This document shows, piece after piece, positions 8,327 to 16,267 of a DNA stretch of 35,966 nt; within the stretch, counting starts at the first letter, position 1, and each line of letters starts with the position of its first letter. The stretch comes from an uncultured Alphaproteobacteria bacterium (lineage in GTDB: Bacteria > Pseudomonadota > Alphaproteobacteria > HIMB59 > GCA-002718135): positions 1 to 35,966 of the forward strand of contig CACEMR010000013.1 of the NCBI GenBank assembly GCA_902560725.1, in the 5' to 3' direction. The notes under the pieces were generated by a model. That model made no database searches. It had not been told where the DNA came from and was given only the letters and a program-made list of their open reading frames with translations. The translations under genes were made by a program, and so were the position numbers.

Positions 8327-9016
8327 ATGCATCTTAATAGTATAAAGATTAGTAAATATTATATGAAACACACCAGTGACTATGCTGTTTTTACAAATAA
8401 ATTAACAAGTCAAAGACTTGTTTTTTATCCAGTAGCAAAAAATGCAAATTCATCAACTAAACTTTTTTTATTAAAACATTTGGGCTTAGAAAATAAATTC
8501 TATTTTCTTGAAGACGATATGCCAAGATATTTAATAACAAAAGAAATGAGAAATAATTTAAATAATAAAAATGATCTTATAGGTTTTCTACCTCCTTTTA
8601 CTAAATTTAAAAAAATGAATGTTGATATTAAGTGCTGCATTGTTAGAGATCCAATAAAGAGATTTATTTCTACATACAAAAATCGTATTATGTTTCACAA
8701 AGATAAAAATTTTTTTAATCATTCAATTGACCAAGTAATTGAAAAACTTGAAAATAATTTAATAGAAAACAAACATTTTTTACCTCAAACTTATTGGCTG
8801 GGTAATGACTTAAGTTATTTTAGCTTTATAGGTAAAACAAATGATTTGTCTGATTTTATAAATAATATTAATAAATTTTTTGGACAAAATATTAGATTCC
8901 CATGGATACAAACTGGCGGAAAAAAAATAAATGTTAATTTAAATTCTGATCAGATAAATAAAATTAAAAAGATTTATGAAGAAGATTATTTTTTGCTAAA
9001 AGATGTTAATTTTTAG
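8327..9016 (+). CDS. Small PAPS-dependent sulfotransferase family protein
   Basis: Cytosolic carbohydrate-type sulfotransferase of the Sulfotransfer_2 kind, predicted to move sulfate from PAPS to an unknown acceptor. The 229-aa protein has a 5'-phosphosulfate-binding-like loop PVAKNANSST (residues 35-44) and a 3'-phosphate-binding segment CIVRDPIKRFISTYKNR with R112 and S115. No signal peptide or membrane segment is visible. It is divergent from asnB with 25 bp between starts. A second ATG at 8363 (residue 13, MKHTSDYAVF) would leave more room for promoters and is a credible alternative start. The acceptor cannot be named from sequence. Confidence 0.75.
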   Translation: MHLNSIKISKYYMKHTSDYAVFTNKLTSQRLVFYPVAKNANSSTKLFLLKHLGLENKFYFLEDDMPRYLITKEMRNNLNNKNDLIGFLPPFTKFKKMNVDIKCCIVRDPIKRFISTYKNRIMFHKDKNFFNHSIDQVIEKLENNLIENKHFLPQTYWLGNDLSYFSFIGKTNDLSDFINNINKFFGQNIRFPWIQTGGKKINVNLNSDQINKIKKIYEEDYFLLKDVNF

Positions 9017-9065
9017 AATATCACAATTTACTTTTTTGAATTAAAGCCTTATGAAGTAGTTATAA

Positions 9066-9347
9066 ATGAATTCACTACTTGGATTAATAATACAACTAAT
9101 AAATTTATATCAGTTTATTTTAATAGTCTATATTATAGGTACATGGCTTTTAAATTTTAATATTATTAATGCATCAAATAGATTAGTTTTTACCTTGATG
9201 GATTCTATGTACCGTCTATGTGAACCAAGTCTTAATATAGTTAGAAAATACTTACCAAGCTTTGGGAGTGTAGATTTTTCACCTATCATAGTTTATCTTG
9301 GGCTCTGGTTTATAAAAAGTTTACTGATTGAATACTGGCCAAGGTAA
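9066..9347 (+). CDS. YggT family integral membrane protein
   Basis: A 93-aa membrane protein with two hydrophobic regions (about residues 8-30 and 68-88). Between them is the family signature, a CEPSLNIVRKYLPSFGSVDF stretch followed by SPIIVYLGLWF. YggT proteins are widespread and linked to osmotic stress tolerance, division or thylakoid-type membrane organisation, but the molecular role is unsettled. The gene lies 2 bp before folD. My recollection of other alphaproteobacteria is yggT, a DUF167 gene, then folD; the DUF167 gene is absent here. Confidence 0.85.
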   Translation: MNSLLGLIIQLINLYQFILIVYIIGTWLLNFNIINASNRLVFTLMDSMYRLCEPSLNIVRKYLPSFGSVDFSPIIVYLGLWFIKSLLIEYWPR

Positions 9348-9349
9348 TA

Positions 9350-10234
9350 ATGACAAAGATAATAGATGGCAAATTAATAGCTCAAAATCTAAGAGATGAT
9401 TTAAAAAAAGAAATATCTCAATTAAAAGAAAAACATAATAAGGTTCCTGGATTAGCTGTGGTACAGGTTGGAAATGTGGCGGCAAGTAGTGTTTATGTTA
9501 AGGCTAAAACAAAAAGCGCTTTAGAGGTAGGTATTTCTATTATTGATCATCACCTAGAAGATAAAACAACACAAGAAGAATTAATTTCTCTAATACATAA
9601 ACTTAATAATCAAGAAAATGTTAATGGAATTTTAGTACAACTTCCTCTTCCTAATCATATGAATGAACAAACTATTCTGGATAGTATTGATCCTAGTAAA
9701 GATGCTGATGGATTTCATCCATTAAATGTTGGTAAGCTGTCTATCAGTTCAAAAAATGATGATAATTTATTAATACCATGCACGCCCTATGGATGTCTAA
9801 TTATGCTCAAAGGTCTAAACATTGATTTAAAAGGAAAACATGCAATTGTAATAGGCAGATCAAACATTGTTGGAAAGCCTATGGCTCAATTATTACTAAA
9901 GGAATCATGTACAGTTACAATTGCGCATTCCAAAACTGTAAACTTACCTGAGTTATGCAATGAAGCTGACATTTTGGTAGCCGCAGTAGGAAGGCCGGAA
10001 ATTGTTAGGGGTAATTGGATAAAAAATGGAGCGATAATAATTGATGTAGGTATAAATCGAATACAAAAAGAAATTAATGGCGAGATTAAAAATAAACTTG
10101 TTGGTGATGTGAGTTTTTCAGAATGTGAGAAAAAAGCTTCTGCAATAACTCCTGTTCCAGGAGGCGTTGGCCCAATGACTATATCTTGCTTACTTCGTAA
10201 CACAACAATAGCTTTTAAAAATTCTATAAAATAA
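9350..10234 (+). CDS. folD: Bifunctional methylenetetrahydrofolate dehydrogenase/cyclohydrolase FolD
   Basis: Interconverts 5,10-methylene-, methenyl- and 10-formyl-tetrahydrofolate, supplying one-carbon units for purines; purH in this window uses 10-formyl-THF. The 294-aa protein has the catalytic YVKAK segment (Y49, K53), VQLPLP (96-101), DADGFHPLNVGKL (D120), CTPYGC, the NADP-binding IGRSNIVGKP (168-177) and the C-terminal PGGVGPMT. Length and motif spacing match E. coli FolD. It starts 2 bp after the yggT stop and converges on the glycosyltransferase gene at 10246. Confidence 0.97.
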   Translation: MTKIIDGKLIAQNLRDDLKKEISQLKEKHNKVPGLAVVQVGNVAASSVYVKAKTKSALEVGISIIDHHLEDKTTQEELISLIHKLNNQENVNGILVQLPLPNHMNEQTILDSIDPSKDADGFHPLNVGKLSISSKNDDNLLIPCTPYGCLIMLKGLNIDLKGKHAIVIGRSNIVGKPMAQLLLKESCTVTIAHSKTVNLPELCNEADILVAAVGRPEIVRGNWIKNGAIIIDVGINRIQKEINGEIKNKLVGDVSFSECEKKASAITPVPGGVGPMTISCLLRNTTIAFKNSIK

Positions 10235-10245
10235 TAATAAAAATC

Positions 10246-10998
10246 CTATCTTGTATTTAAACCTTTGTAACCTTTGTTATGTATAATGTAAGGTTTAAGC
10301 AATTCACTATCACTAACATTGGTCTTATAACTATCAGAATTCACTTCTAAAATTTTTTCTTTGTAATTTGAGTATTCTAAAACTTTTTGATGCAAAAATT
10401 TAAATCTCCACCTGGTTGCATCAAGAGCATGACAATCAGTAAATGCTGGTAATGCATAGATTAAATCATAAATATACAGTCTTGTATAAAGATTGAAAAA
10501 TTCATTAGATATACTTTCACCTTTTTGATTTAAAAGTTTATTATTAAAAGCTAAAAAACCAGTTTCAGTGTAAAAATTTATTCTTTCATGAAGAGTTAAA
10601 AAAGTATCTGAAGGTAAACATAAGTCAAACCAATCTTCAGGTATTGATTTTATAAATTCTATATCACTATCTATATAAAATATACTATCAGCATATTTTC
10701 TTGAATCACTTTGAGAAAAAACTTTATAAGAAAATCTACAAGCATCTAAAAGAAAACTTGCTTCAGCTAGTTTCTTGTGTCTTTCAAAATTTCTTTTCAC
10801 AAAATTATAACATTCAGGTTGAGACGAATAAATATTAATAAAGTGTATATTTTTATTTTTTGGATATTGATCTATTTCATCCTCTACATAACAATACAAA
10901 GGGATTAATTGGTTCGTATTTAAGTATGTATCAATTAGTTTATATGCATATTTTTCATACAATTTTTTGTTAAAAGTAGTGACAAAAATTTTTTTCAT
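10246..10998 (-). CDS. Putative glycosyltransferase with GT-A type DxD motif
   Basis: A 250-aa cytosolic protein. The clearest feature is FYIDSDIEF around D110 and D112, an acidic DxD pair after a hydrophobic strand as in metal-dependent GT-A glycosyltransferases. An N-terminal strand MKKIFVTTFN, a cluster ACRFSYKVF before the DxD and a C-terminal HNKGYKG also fit this fold. No membrane segment is visible. It is the last gene of a minus-strand set after an ialB-like gene and argG, with a 30-bp gap to argG. Donor and acceptor are unknown. I do not assign it to a numbered family. Confidence 0.6.
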   Translation of the reverse strand: MKKIFVTTFNKKLYEKYAYKLIDTYLNTNQLIPLYCYVEDEIDQYPKNKNIHFINIYSSQPECYNFVKRNFERHKKLAEASFLLDACRFSYKVFSQSDSRKYADSIFYIDSDIEFIKSIPEDWFDLCLPSDTFLTLHERINFYTETGFLAFNNKLLNQKGESISNEFFNLYTRLYIYDLIYALPAFTDCHALDATRWRFKFLHQKVLEYSNYKEKILEVNSDSYKTNVSDSELLKPYIIHNKGYKGLNTR

Positions 10999-11028
10999 AA
11001 TTGAGATATATATTTTAAATAATTCAAG

Positions 11029-12213
11029 TTATTTTAAGTTTTTAAGACGAATAGAATTAATTTTAATAAATCCTTCTGCATCTTTTTGATCATAGTCGCC
11101 CTTCTCATCAAAAGAAACTAGACTATTATTATATAAACTGTTTTGAGATTTTCTACCAAGTACAATTACATTTCCTTTAAAAATTTTAATTTTTACATCC
11201 CCACTTACTTTTTTTTGTGTTGAGTCAATTAGTTTTTGTATTGCGTATCTTTCTGAAGAGAACCATAAACCGTTATATATAATCTCTGCATATTTTGGCA
11301 TTATTTCATCTTTTAAATGAGCTTCACCTCTGTCTAGTGTTATACTTTCAATTGCTCTGTGTGCATGTATCAAAATTGTACCACCTGGTGTTTCATAAAC
11401 ACCCCTGGACTTCATACCAACAAATCTATTTTCAACTATATCCACTCTTCCAACGCCATGTTTTTCAGCAATTTTGTTGAGTTTTGATAGTATCTCATGT
11501 GGCTTAAGTTTTTTTCCATCTAATTTGATGGGATCACCTTTTTCAAACTCAATAGTTATAGTTTCAGGATCATCTGGTGTTTCCAATAGATCTTTTACTC
11601 TAGTGAATATATATTCAGGTGGCTCAATCCACGGATCCTCTAAAATTTTTCCCTCTGAGGATGTATGGAGTATATTGGCATCTGTACTAAAAGGTGGCTC
11701 ACCTAACTTGTCTTTAGTAACAGGAATTTGATTTAACTCAGCAAATTTAATTAAATCATTTCTAGTTTCAAATTCCCAATCTCTCCAAGGTGAAATAACT
11801 TTAATTTTTGGATTATTTGCATAGTATCCAAGCTCAAATCTAACCTGATCATTTCCCTTACCAGTTGCTCCATGTGCAACTGCGTCTGCGCCAACTTCTT
11901 TCGCAATCTCTATTTGTCTTTTTGCAATGAGTGGTCGTGCAATAGCTGTACCTAGCAAATAATTTCCTTCATAGATAGTATTTGCTCTAAACATTGGAAA
12001 TACATAATCTCTAACAAATTCTTCTTGTAAATTTTCAATGTAAATCTCTTCTACTCCAAGACTTTGTGCTTTTTTTTCTACAGGTTTAAGTTCTTCTCCT
12101 TGACCGATATCGGCAGTGAAAGTAACAACGGGACAATTATAAGTATTCTGTAACCATTTAAGAATAACGCTGGTATCCAAACCGCCAGAATAAGCTAAAA
12201 CGATTTTCTTCAT
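11029..12213 (-). CDS. argG: Argininosuccinate synthase ArgG
   Basis: Condenses citrulline and aspartate with ATP to argininosuccinate in arginine synthesis. The 394-aa protein opens [15 protein letters not shown] with the PP-loop AYSGGLDTS (residues 7-15). [22 protein letters not shown] and PWRDWEF are further family signatures. The best start is ATG at 12213, which overlaps the stop of the upstream ialB-like gene by one base (TGATG). A TTG one codon earlier is unlikely. The downstream glycosyltransferase on the same strand may be co-transcribed. No argH is nearby. Confidence 0.97.
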   Translation of the reverse strand: MKKIVLAYSGGLDTSVILKWLQNTYNCPVVTFTADIGQGEELKPVEKKAQSLGVEEIYIENLQEEFVRDYVFPMFRANTIYEGNYLLGTAIARPLIAKRQIEIAKEVGADAVAHGATGKGNDQVRFELGYYANNPKIKVISPWRDWEFETRNDLIKFAELNQIPVTKDKLGEPPFSTDANILHTSSEGKILEDPWIEPPEYIFTRVKDLLETPDDPETITIEFEKGDPIKLDGKKLKPHEILSKLNKIAEKHGVGRVDIVENRFVGMKSRGVYETPGGTILIHAHRAIESITLDRGEAHLKDEIMPKYAEIIYNGLWFSSERYAIQKLIDSTQKKVSGDVKIKIFKGNVIVLGRKSQNSLYNNSLVSFDEKGDYDQKDAEGFIKINSIRLKNLK

Positions 12214-12683
12214 CAACAGTCTTCAATTAATTTGTTAAATGCAGAAGTAAAACCTTTCAGTGTGTAAGTATCATTGGTAACAGTACCTCTTGAAGATTCA
12301 CCTGTTACAACTAAATCTAAACCCTTTTTCATAGCAAAAATTACTTTATTATCTTCTTCTGTCCATGCAGCACTTGGTACATCTACATTTGTATAAAAAA
12401 TGTAATTTCCTCCGTCTATATTTACATTTATGTCTGGTCCAATTTTATAATCATAACCTGCTTCGATTTGAATTACGGTTTCTGCGGTCCCAATGTTCTT
12501 ATAAACAAGAATATAAAATTCACCTCTATTTTTTTCAGGTGATAAATCACTTTGTATAGCTAAACTTCCTATGTAACAGTACTCATCTGTTTTTACAAAA
12601 CTCCATTTTCCTTTTTCAAGAGTTATTGCTTGGAATGAAAAAAAAGTGCAAAGTGAGAAAAAAAGTCCTAAAAATATTTTCAT
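12213..12683 (-). CDS. Secreted IalB-like (invasion-associated locus B family) protein
   Basis: A 156-aa exported protein with a signal peptide (about residues 1-19). The body has [14 protein letters not shown] (C36), and the C-terminal region has [19 protein letters not shown] and ends in cysteine (C156). This tail is typical of the alphaproteobacterial IalB family, in which paired cysteines probably form a disulfide. Family members are periplasmic or outer-membrane proteins of unclear function; the invasion link comes from Bartonella and should not be carried over to a marine free-living cell. Its stop overlaps the argG start, so the two are probably co-transcribed. The family call is moderately firm. 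Confidence 0.7.
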   Translation of the reverse strand: MKIFLGLFFSLCTFFSFQAITLEKGKWSFVKTDEYCYIGSLAIQSDLSPEKNRGEFYILVYKNIGTAETVIQIEAGYDYKIGPDINVNIDGGNYIFYTNVDVPSAAWTEEDNKVIFAMKKGLDLVVTGESSRGTVTNDTYTLKGFTSAFNKLIEDC

Positions 12684-12753
12684 CTATTTCACCTTTTAGT
12701 ATATCTTACACAATTAGTTAAGAGTGATTAAAGGTAAGTAGTAAAAATTAAAC

Positions 12754-13287
12754 ATGGATAAATCTAAACTTTCCGAATTAATGGTCAAAGTTAAGAATGA
12801 CCGCGACCAAATAGCATTTTCAAATTTATTTGATTTTTTAGCCCCTAAATTAAAGGCATATTTTATACAAAATGGTCTTTCTGCTGACATTTCAGAAGAA
12901 TTAACACAAGAGGTTATGAGCATTATATGGTCAAAATCTGATAGGTATGATTCTTCTAAATCTGCAGTTACTACTTGGGTTTATACCATTGCAAGAAATA
13001 AAAAAGTCGATTTTTTCAGGAAAACCGCAAAAATTAATGTCAATGATGATGATATAAGGGAGTTTTTGTATGAAAATGGTGATGAAGATAAATTATCCAG
13101 AAAAGAAGCCGCTGAACAGGTAAATAGGATCAATAAGGAACTCAACCAAGATCAGCGAAAAATGATCAAAATGAACTTTTTTGAAAACAAAAGTCATAAA
13201 AAAATTGCAGAGGAGCTTGAAATTCCTTTGGGCACAGTTAAATCAAGAATAAGAAATATATTAATAAAAATGCAGAGATTGTTATGA
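12754..13287 (+). CDS. rpoE: ECF RNA polymerase sigma factor (RpoE/ECF11-like)
   Basis: Extracytoplasmic-function sigma factor of 177 aa. Region 2 covers about residues 22-92, with ELTQEVMSIIWSKSDRYD and TTWVYTIARNKKVDFFRK. Region 4 covers about residues 125-175, with the helix-turn-helix KIAEELEIPLGTVKSRIRN. The following gene is a ChrR-like cupin protein whose start overlaps the sigma stop (ATGA), the arrangement of the ECF11 RpoE-ChrR pair that answers singlet oxygen in Rhodobacter. The role in photo-oxidative stress is inferred from this pairing. The 70-bp region upstream shows no promoter I could recognise. Confidence 0.88.
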   Translation: MDKSKLSELMVKVKNDRDQIAFSNLFDFLAPKLKAYFIQNGLSADISEELTQEVMSIIWSKSDRYDSSKSAVTTWVYTIARNKKVDFFRKTAKINVNDDDIREFLYENGDEDKLSRKEAAEQVNRINKELNQDQRKMIKMNFFENKSHKKIAEELEIPLGTVKSRIRNILIKMQRLL

Positions 13288-13913
13288 ACGGTACATTAGT
13301 TAAAAACCAGCTTATTTTTGATTATGCCTCTGGTTCCCTAGGTTTTTCAAAGTCGGTATTTGCTTCCACATATTTGTATTTAAATTCAAAAGCATCAAAT
13401 ATAAATTCTACATTTGAAGCCATGCTTGGTGAAGATTTATTAAACAACGATAACATACCTGTTACAAAACTCAAATATACCGATTGTTTAAAAAATGAAA
13501 AAAATGATACAAATGAGATCTATGCTGATGTAAGCCCCATATCTAAGCTTGTTGGTCCATTAAACCAAATTAAATGGAAACAAGTTTATAAAGGCTTCAA
13601 AGAATTTAACCCTAAAGTTTCTGATGAAAATGAACTTAAACTTATTAAAATGGATCCTGGGGCATCTGTTCCTCTTCATTCACACGGAGGCCAGGAATAC
13701 ATATTAGTTTTAAATGGTAGCTTTTGTGATGAGTATGGCAAGTACAATAAAGGCGATATGCAAATCAACGATCAAAAAATTAAGCATACACCAATTGCAT
13801 GTAAAGACGAAGGATGTATTTGCTTAACAATTACTGAAAAGGAAGTAATATTTTTTGGTAGATTTGGATCTTTCTTAAACCTATTTACTTTTATAAAATC
13901 TTTTTTTAAGTAA
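13284..13913 (+). CDS. ChrR-like cupin anti-sigma factor with a zinc-less N-terminal domain
   Basis: Probable regulator of the preceding ECF sigma factor, translationally coupled through ATGA. The C-terminal half (about residues 110-200) is a ChrR-type cupin with HSHGGQEYILVLNGSFCDE and KHTPIACKDEGC. The likely metal ligands H132, H134, E138 and H168 are all present. The N-terminal half resembles the ChrR anti-sigma domain (IFDYASGSLGFSKSVFASTY), but the histidine and the two CxxC cysteines that bind zinc in Rhodobacter ChrR appear as Y, N and A. No early histidine is present either. It may bind sigma without zinc, or may have a changed control mode. Length is normal at 209 aa. Confidence 0.78.
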   Translation: MNGTLVKNQLIFDYASGSLGFSKSVFASTYLYLNSKASNINSTFEAMLGEDLLNNDNIPVTKLKYTDCLKNEKNDTNEIYADVSPISKLVGPLNQIKWKQVYKGFKEFNPKVSDENELKLIKMDPGASVPLHSHGGQEYILVLNGSFCDEYGKYNKGDMQINDQKIKHTPIACKDEGCICLTITEKEVIFFGRFGSFLNLFTFIKSFFK

Positions 13914-13922
13914 TTTACTAAA

Positions 13923-13944
13923 ACTTGTTTTATAATAAACAAGT
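13923..13944. promoter_or_regulatory. Palindrome at the start of the asparaginase gene
   Basis: A perfect 8-bp inverted repeat (ACTTGTTT at 13923-13930, AAACAAGT at 13937-13944) flanks the six bases TATAAT. It lies between the chrR-like stop and the GTG start (13943), whose first two bases are in the right arm. It could be an operator over a -10-like box or an RNA hairpin limiting initiation. No T-run follows, so it is a poor terminator for the sigma/ChrR operon. Confidence 0.5.
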
Positions 13945-14935
13945 GAGATTAATAAAAACAAATTTCAAAAGAGCAAATATTGTCGAAAGTTATCACAAAA
14001 TAAAACTGCTGATAAAAGATTTAAATGGAAAAACTCTAATCAACAGTGGAAATGAAAATGACTTCATATATCCAAGATCTTCAATAAAAATTTTTCAGGC
14101 GATTCCCTTTATTAATTCAAATGCTATAAATAAATTTAAACTTAGTTCAAAAATTATCGCATTAAGCTGTTCATCTCATAGAGGTGAGTCCTATCATTTA
14201 AAAGAGTTGGAAAAATGGGCTGAAAAGATAAAGTTTAATATAAAAAATTTGCAATGTGGTACTCATTATCCATTAAATCAAAAAGCTGCAGTTAAGATTT
14301 TAAAATCAAACAAAAAAATAAATCAATTATATAATAATTGTGCTGGTAAACATTTAGCTATGATTACAAGCTGCATAATGAATAACTATAATACAAAAAA
14401 TTATCTTGAATTTAATCATCCGCATCAAATAAAAATTAGGGAAATATTTGAAAAATTTTCAGGTAATAAAATTAATATTAAAAATTATGGAATTGACGGT
14501 TGTAGCGCCCCTCAATATTCATTCAAAATTAAAGATATAAATTCATTGCTTTTGAATCTAATCAAGAGTTATAAAAATAAATTTGAAAATTCTAGTGAAA
14601 CTAAAGTCTTAATTGACTCAGTCATTAAAAATCCAAATTATATTGGGGGCTCAGATAGTTTAGATAGCACTATAATGAAAATATCTAATAAAAAAATTTT
14701 TTGCAAAGGTGGTGCCGAAGGGGTTTTTCTATTTATTGATTTAAAAAAAGAGATAGGGGGAGTTATTAAAGTCGCCGATGGAAATGAAAGAGCAATTCCA
14801 TATTTGATATTTTCATTGTTTAAGAAATTGAAAATAATGAACAGTGCTGAATTAACAAATTTAAAAAAAATATATAGTTTTAAATTACTAAATCATGCTA
14901 ATCTTTCTGTAGGTAGTGTAGAGACTATGTTATAA
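13943..14935 (+). CDS. ReAV-type L-asparaginase (Asparaginase_II family)
   Basis: Predicted to hydrolyse L-asparagine to aspartate and ammonia; it belongs to the Rhizobium etli ReAV class, unrelated to E. coli AnsA/AnsB. From the GTG start the protein is 330 aa. It has an SxxK pair in PRSSIKIFQ (S46, K49), S78 in SCSSHRGES, the metal-site segment NNCAGKH (C133, K136), C187 in GIDGCSAPQYS and KGGAEGV near residue 255. These sit two residues before the positions I recall for ReAV. The GTG start puts the RLIKTNFKRANIVES segment where family N-termini begin; a TTG six codons upstream is less likely. The window also encodes an asparagine synthetase-like enzyme. Confidence 0.85.
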   Translation: MRLIKTNFKRANIVESYHKIKLLIKDLNGKTLINSGNENDFIYPRSSIKIFQAIPFINSNAINKFKLSSKIIALSCSSHRGESYHLKELEKWAEKIKFNIKNLQCGTHYPLNQKAAVKILKSNKKINQLYNNCAGKHLAMITSCIMNNYNTKNYLEFNHPHQIKIREIFEKFSGNKINIKNYGIDGCSAPQYSFKIKDINSLLLNLIKSYKNKFENSSETKVLIDSVIKNPNYIGGSDSLDSTIMKISNKKIFCKGGAEGVFLFIDLKKEIGGVIKVADGNERAIPYLIFSLFKKLKIMNSAELTNLKKIYSFKLLNHANLSVGSVETML

Positions 14936-15356
14936 TTAATATCGAAGAAGCAACTATTAACAAAGTAAGGGGCAATCTTAATTCGATAAATGGTTTTTTA
15001 TTAGAATTTTTTGCATATATTATAAAATAATCAGATATTAATTGAGAAAATAAAAAGAAGAGTGTTGCAGTAATTAAATTATAAAAAGAAAAATTAAATT
15101 CATTGAGAGTAATAATAATTAATGCAAATAAACTGGGAATGAAACCATAAATTACTCTAAAATTATTGATTTTTTCCTCTAATTTCCAATTTATAGCTCC
15201 TATAAATGCAGTTATTATTAAAATGTAATTTAATATAATCTGTTTAAATATTTCTTCATTTATTAAATATAAAAAATATTTATCTAAGATTATATAAAGA
15301 AATGGAAATAAACCACAATAAGAGAGAAAATATTGGATATTAAATTTAGGAAACAT
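14925..15356 (-). CDS. DUF3429-type inner membrane protein
   Basis: A 143-aa protein with about four to five hydrophobic helices. It opens FNIQYFLSYCGLFPFLY, then has TAFIGAINWKLEE and FIPSLFALIIITL, matching the DUF3429 pattern of a GLxPF start followed by FLGAIHW. The histidine common in that motif is asparagine here. Function is unknown; these proteins are small inner-membrane proteins. Its 3' end overlaps the asparaginase gene by 11 bp. Its start lies only 5 bp from the divergent kinase start. Confidence 0.68.
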   Translation of the reverse strand: MFPKFNIQYFLSYCGLFPFLYIILDKYFLYLINEEIFKQIILNYILIITAFIGAINWKLEEKINNFRVIYGFIPSLFALIIITLNEFNFSFYNLITATLFFLFSQLISDYFIIYAKNSNKKPFIELRLPLTLLIVASSILIIT

Positions 15357-15361
15357 TTTTA

Positions 15362-16237
15362 ATGATTGATAATGAAGATCGTAAACATATAGAAAAACTA
15401 ATAGATAATAAAAAAATTATAGATAGCAAGTTATTATCTAGTTCATTTGGAATTAATTGTTTTAAAATTACAACCTCAGATAAACAAGATCTTATTACAA
15501 AGTTCTATAAGAAAAAAAATAATGATTTCAATGCTATAGTATCTGAAGCTAAAAATCTTATTTTTTTAAATGATCTAAAATTAAATTTTTTTCCTAAGGT
15601 ACACAGAAGTAATAGCCATTATTTAATTATGTCGTTTATAAAAAACAATGAAATTAAACCAAACAAAACTGAAGAGGATTTACTTAATGCAATAATATCA
15701 ATTCATTCAAATAAAGATGAAAAATATGGTCTTAACTTTGATTCACAAATTGGCGGAATAAAGCAAAAAAATAAAAGAAGTGATAATTGGGTAGATTTTT
15801 TTAGAGATTTAAGACTTGGTTACGTTTACGAATTAATAAACTCCTCTTATCCAATGGATGGCTCTATAAATGCAAAAATTGAATTGTTATTAAAAAATTT
15901 AGGAAATTTTATTCCAAAAAATCCAAGAGCCTCATTGTTGCATGGAGATTTGTGGGAAGGAAATATATTATTTAATTTTAAAAGTTTTTCTGGTTTTATT
16001 GACCCTGGGTCTTTTTATGGTCATAACGAAATGGAAATTGCATATTTAAGATGGTTTAATCCAAAATTTATCGACAATAATTTTTTAGAAAAATATCAAG
16101 AAAGAATTTACATTGATAGTGACTACATGAAATATGAATTTATATATCAGCTTTATTATTCTTTACTAAATGTCTATTTATGGGATAGGTCTTATATTGA
16201 TAATGTATCTGAATTATTGAAAAAATTAAAATTATAA
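15362..16237 (+). CDS. Fructosamine/ketosamine-3-kinase family protein
   Basis: Protein-kinase-like small-molecule kinase predicted to phosphorylate ketosamines (glycated amines), starting their repair or breakdown. The 291-aa protein carries the family signature LLHGDLWEGN (H194 to N201, catalytic D196), the metal-binding D214 in FIDPGSFYGHNEMEIAYLRWF, and a family-like N-terminal lobe with FKITTSDKQDLITKFYKK. No membrane segment is present. Its ATG is only 5 bp from the start of the divergent DUF3429 gene, so its promoter must lie within that gene. A related aminoglycoside or choline kinase fold is less likely given the DPG-YGH-E motif. Confidence 0.85.
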   Translation: MIDNEDRKHIEKLIDNKKIIDSKLLSSSFGINCFKITTSDKQDLITKFYKKKNNDFNAIVSEAKNLIFLNDLKLNFFPKVHRSNSHYLIMSFIKNNEIKPNKTEEDLLNAIISIHSNKDEKYGLNFDSQIGGIKQKNKRSDNWVDFFRDLRLGYVYELINSSYPMDGSINAKIELLLKNLGNFIPKNPRASLLHGDLWEGNILFNFKSFSGFIDPGSFYGHNEMEIAYLRWFNPKFIDNNFLEKYQERIYIDSDYMKYEFIYQLYYSLLNVYLWDRSYIDNVSELLKKLKL

Positions 16238-16267
16238 ATTTAATAATAATTTAACTAAGAAAAAAAA

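Noticed and set aside
9054-9080. 7-bp inverted repeat AAGTAGT/ACTACTT around the yggT start codon
   Set aside because: It is short with a 13-nt loop; in this composition it cannot be told from chance without comparison to relatives.
9886-10203. Minus-strand ORF of 105 codons inside folD
   Set aside because: It mirrors the conserved folD coding sequence in an antisense frame and resembles no family; FolD motifs on the plus strand are complete.
13925-13942. TTG start six codons upstream for the asparaginase
   Set aside because: It lies in the left arm of a palindrome and adds residues with no family counterpart; the GTG at 13943 places active-site residues consistently with ReAV.
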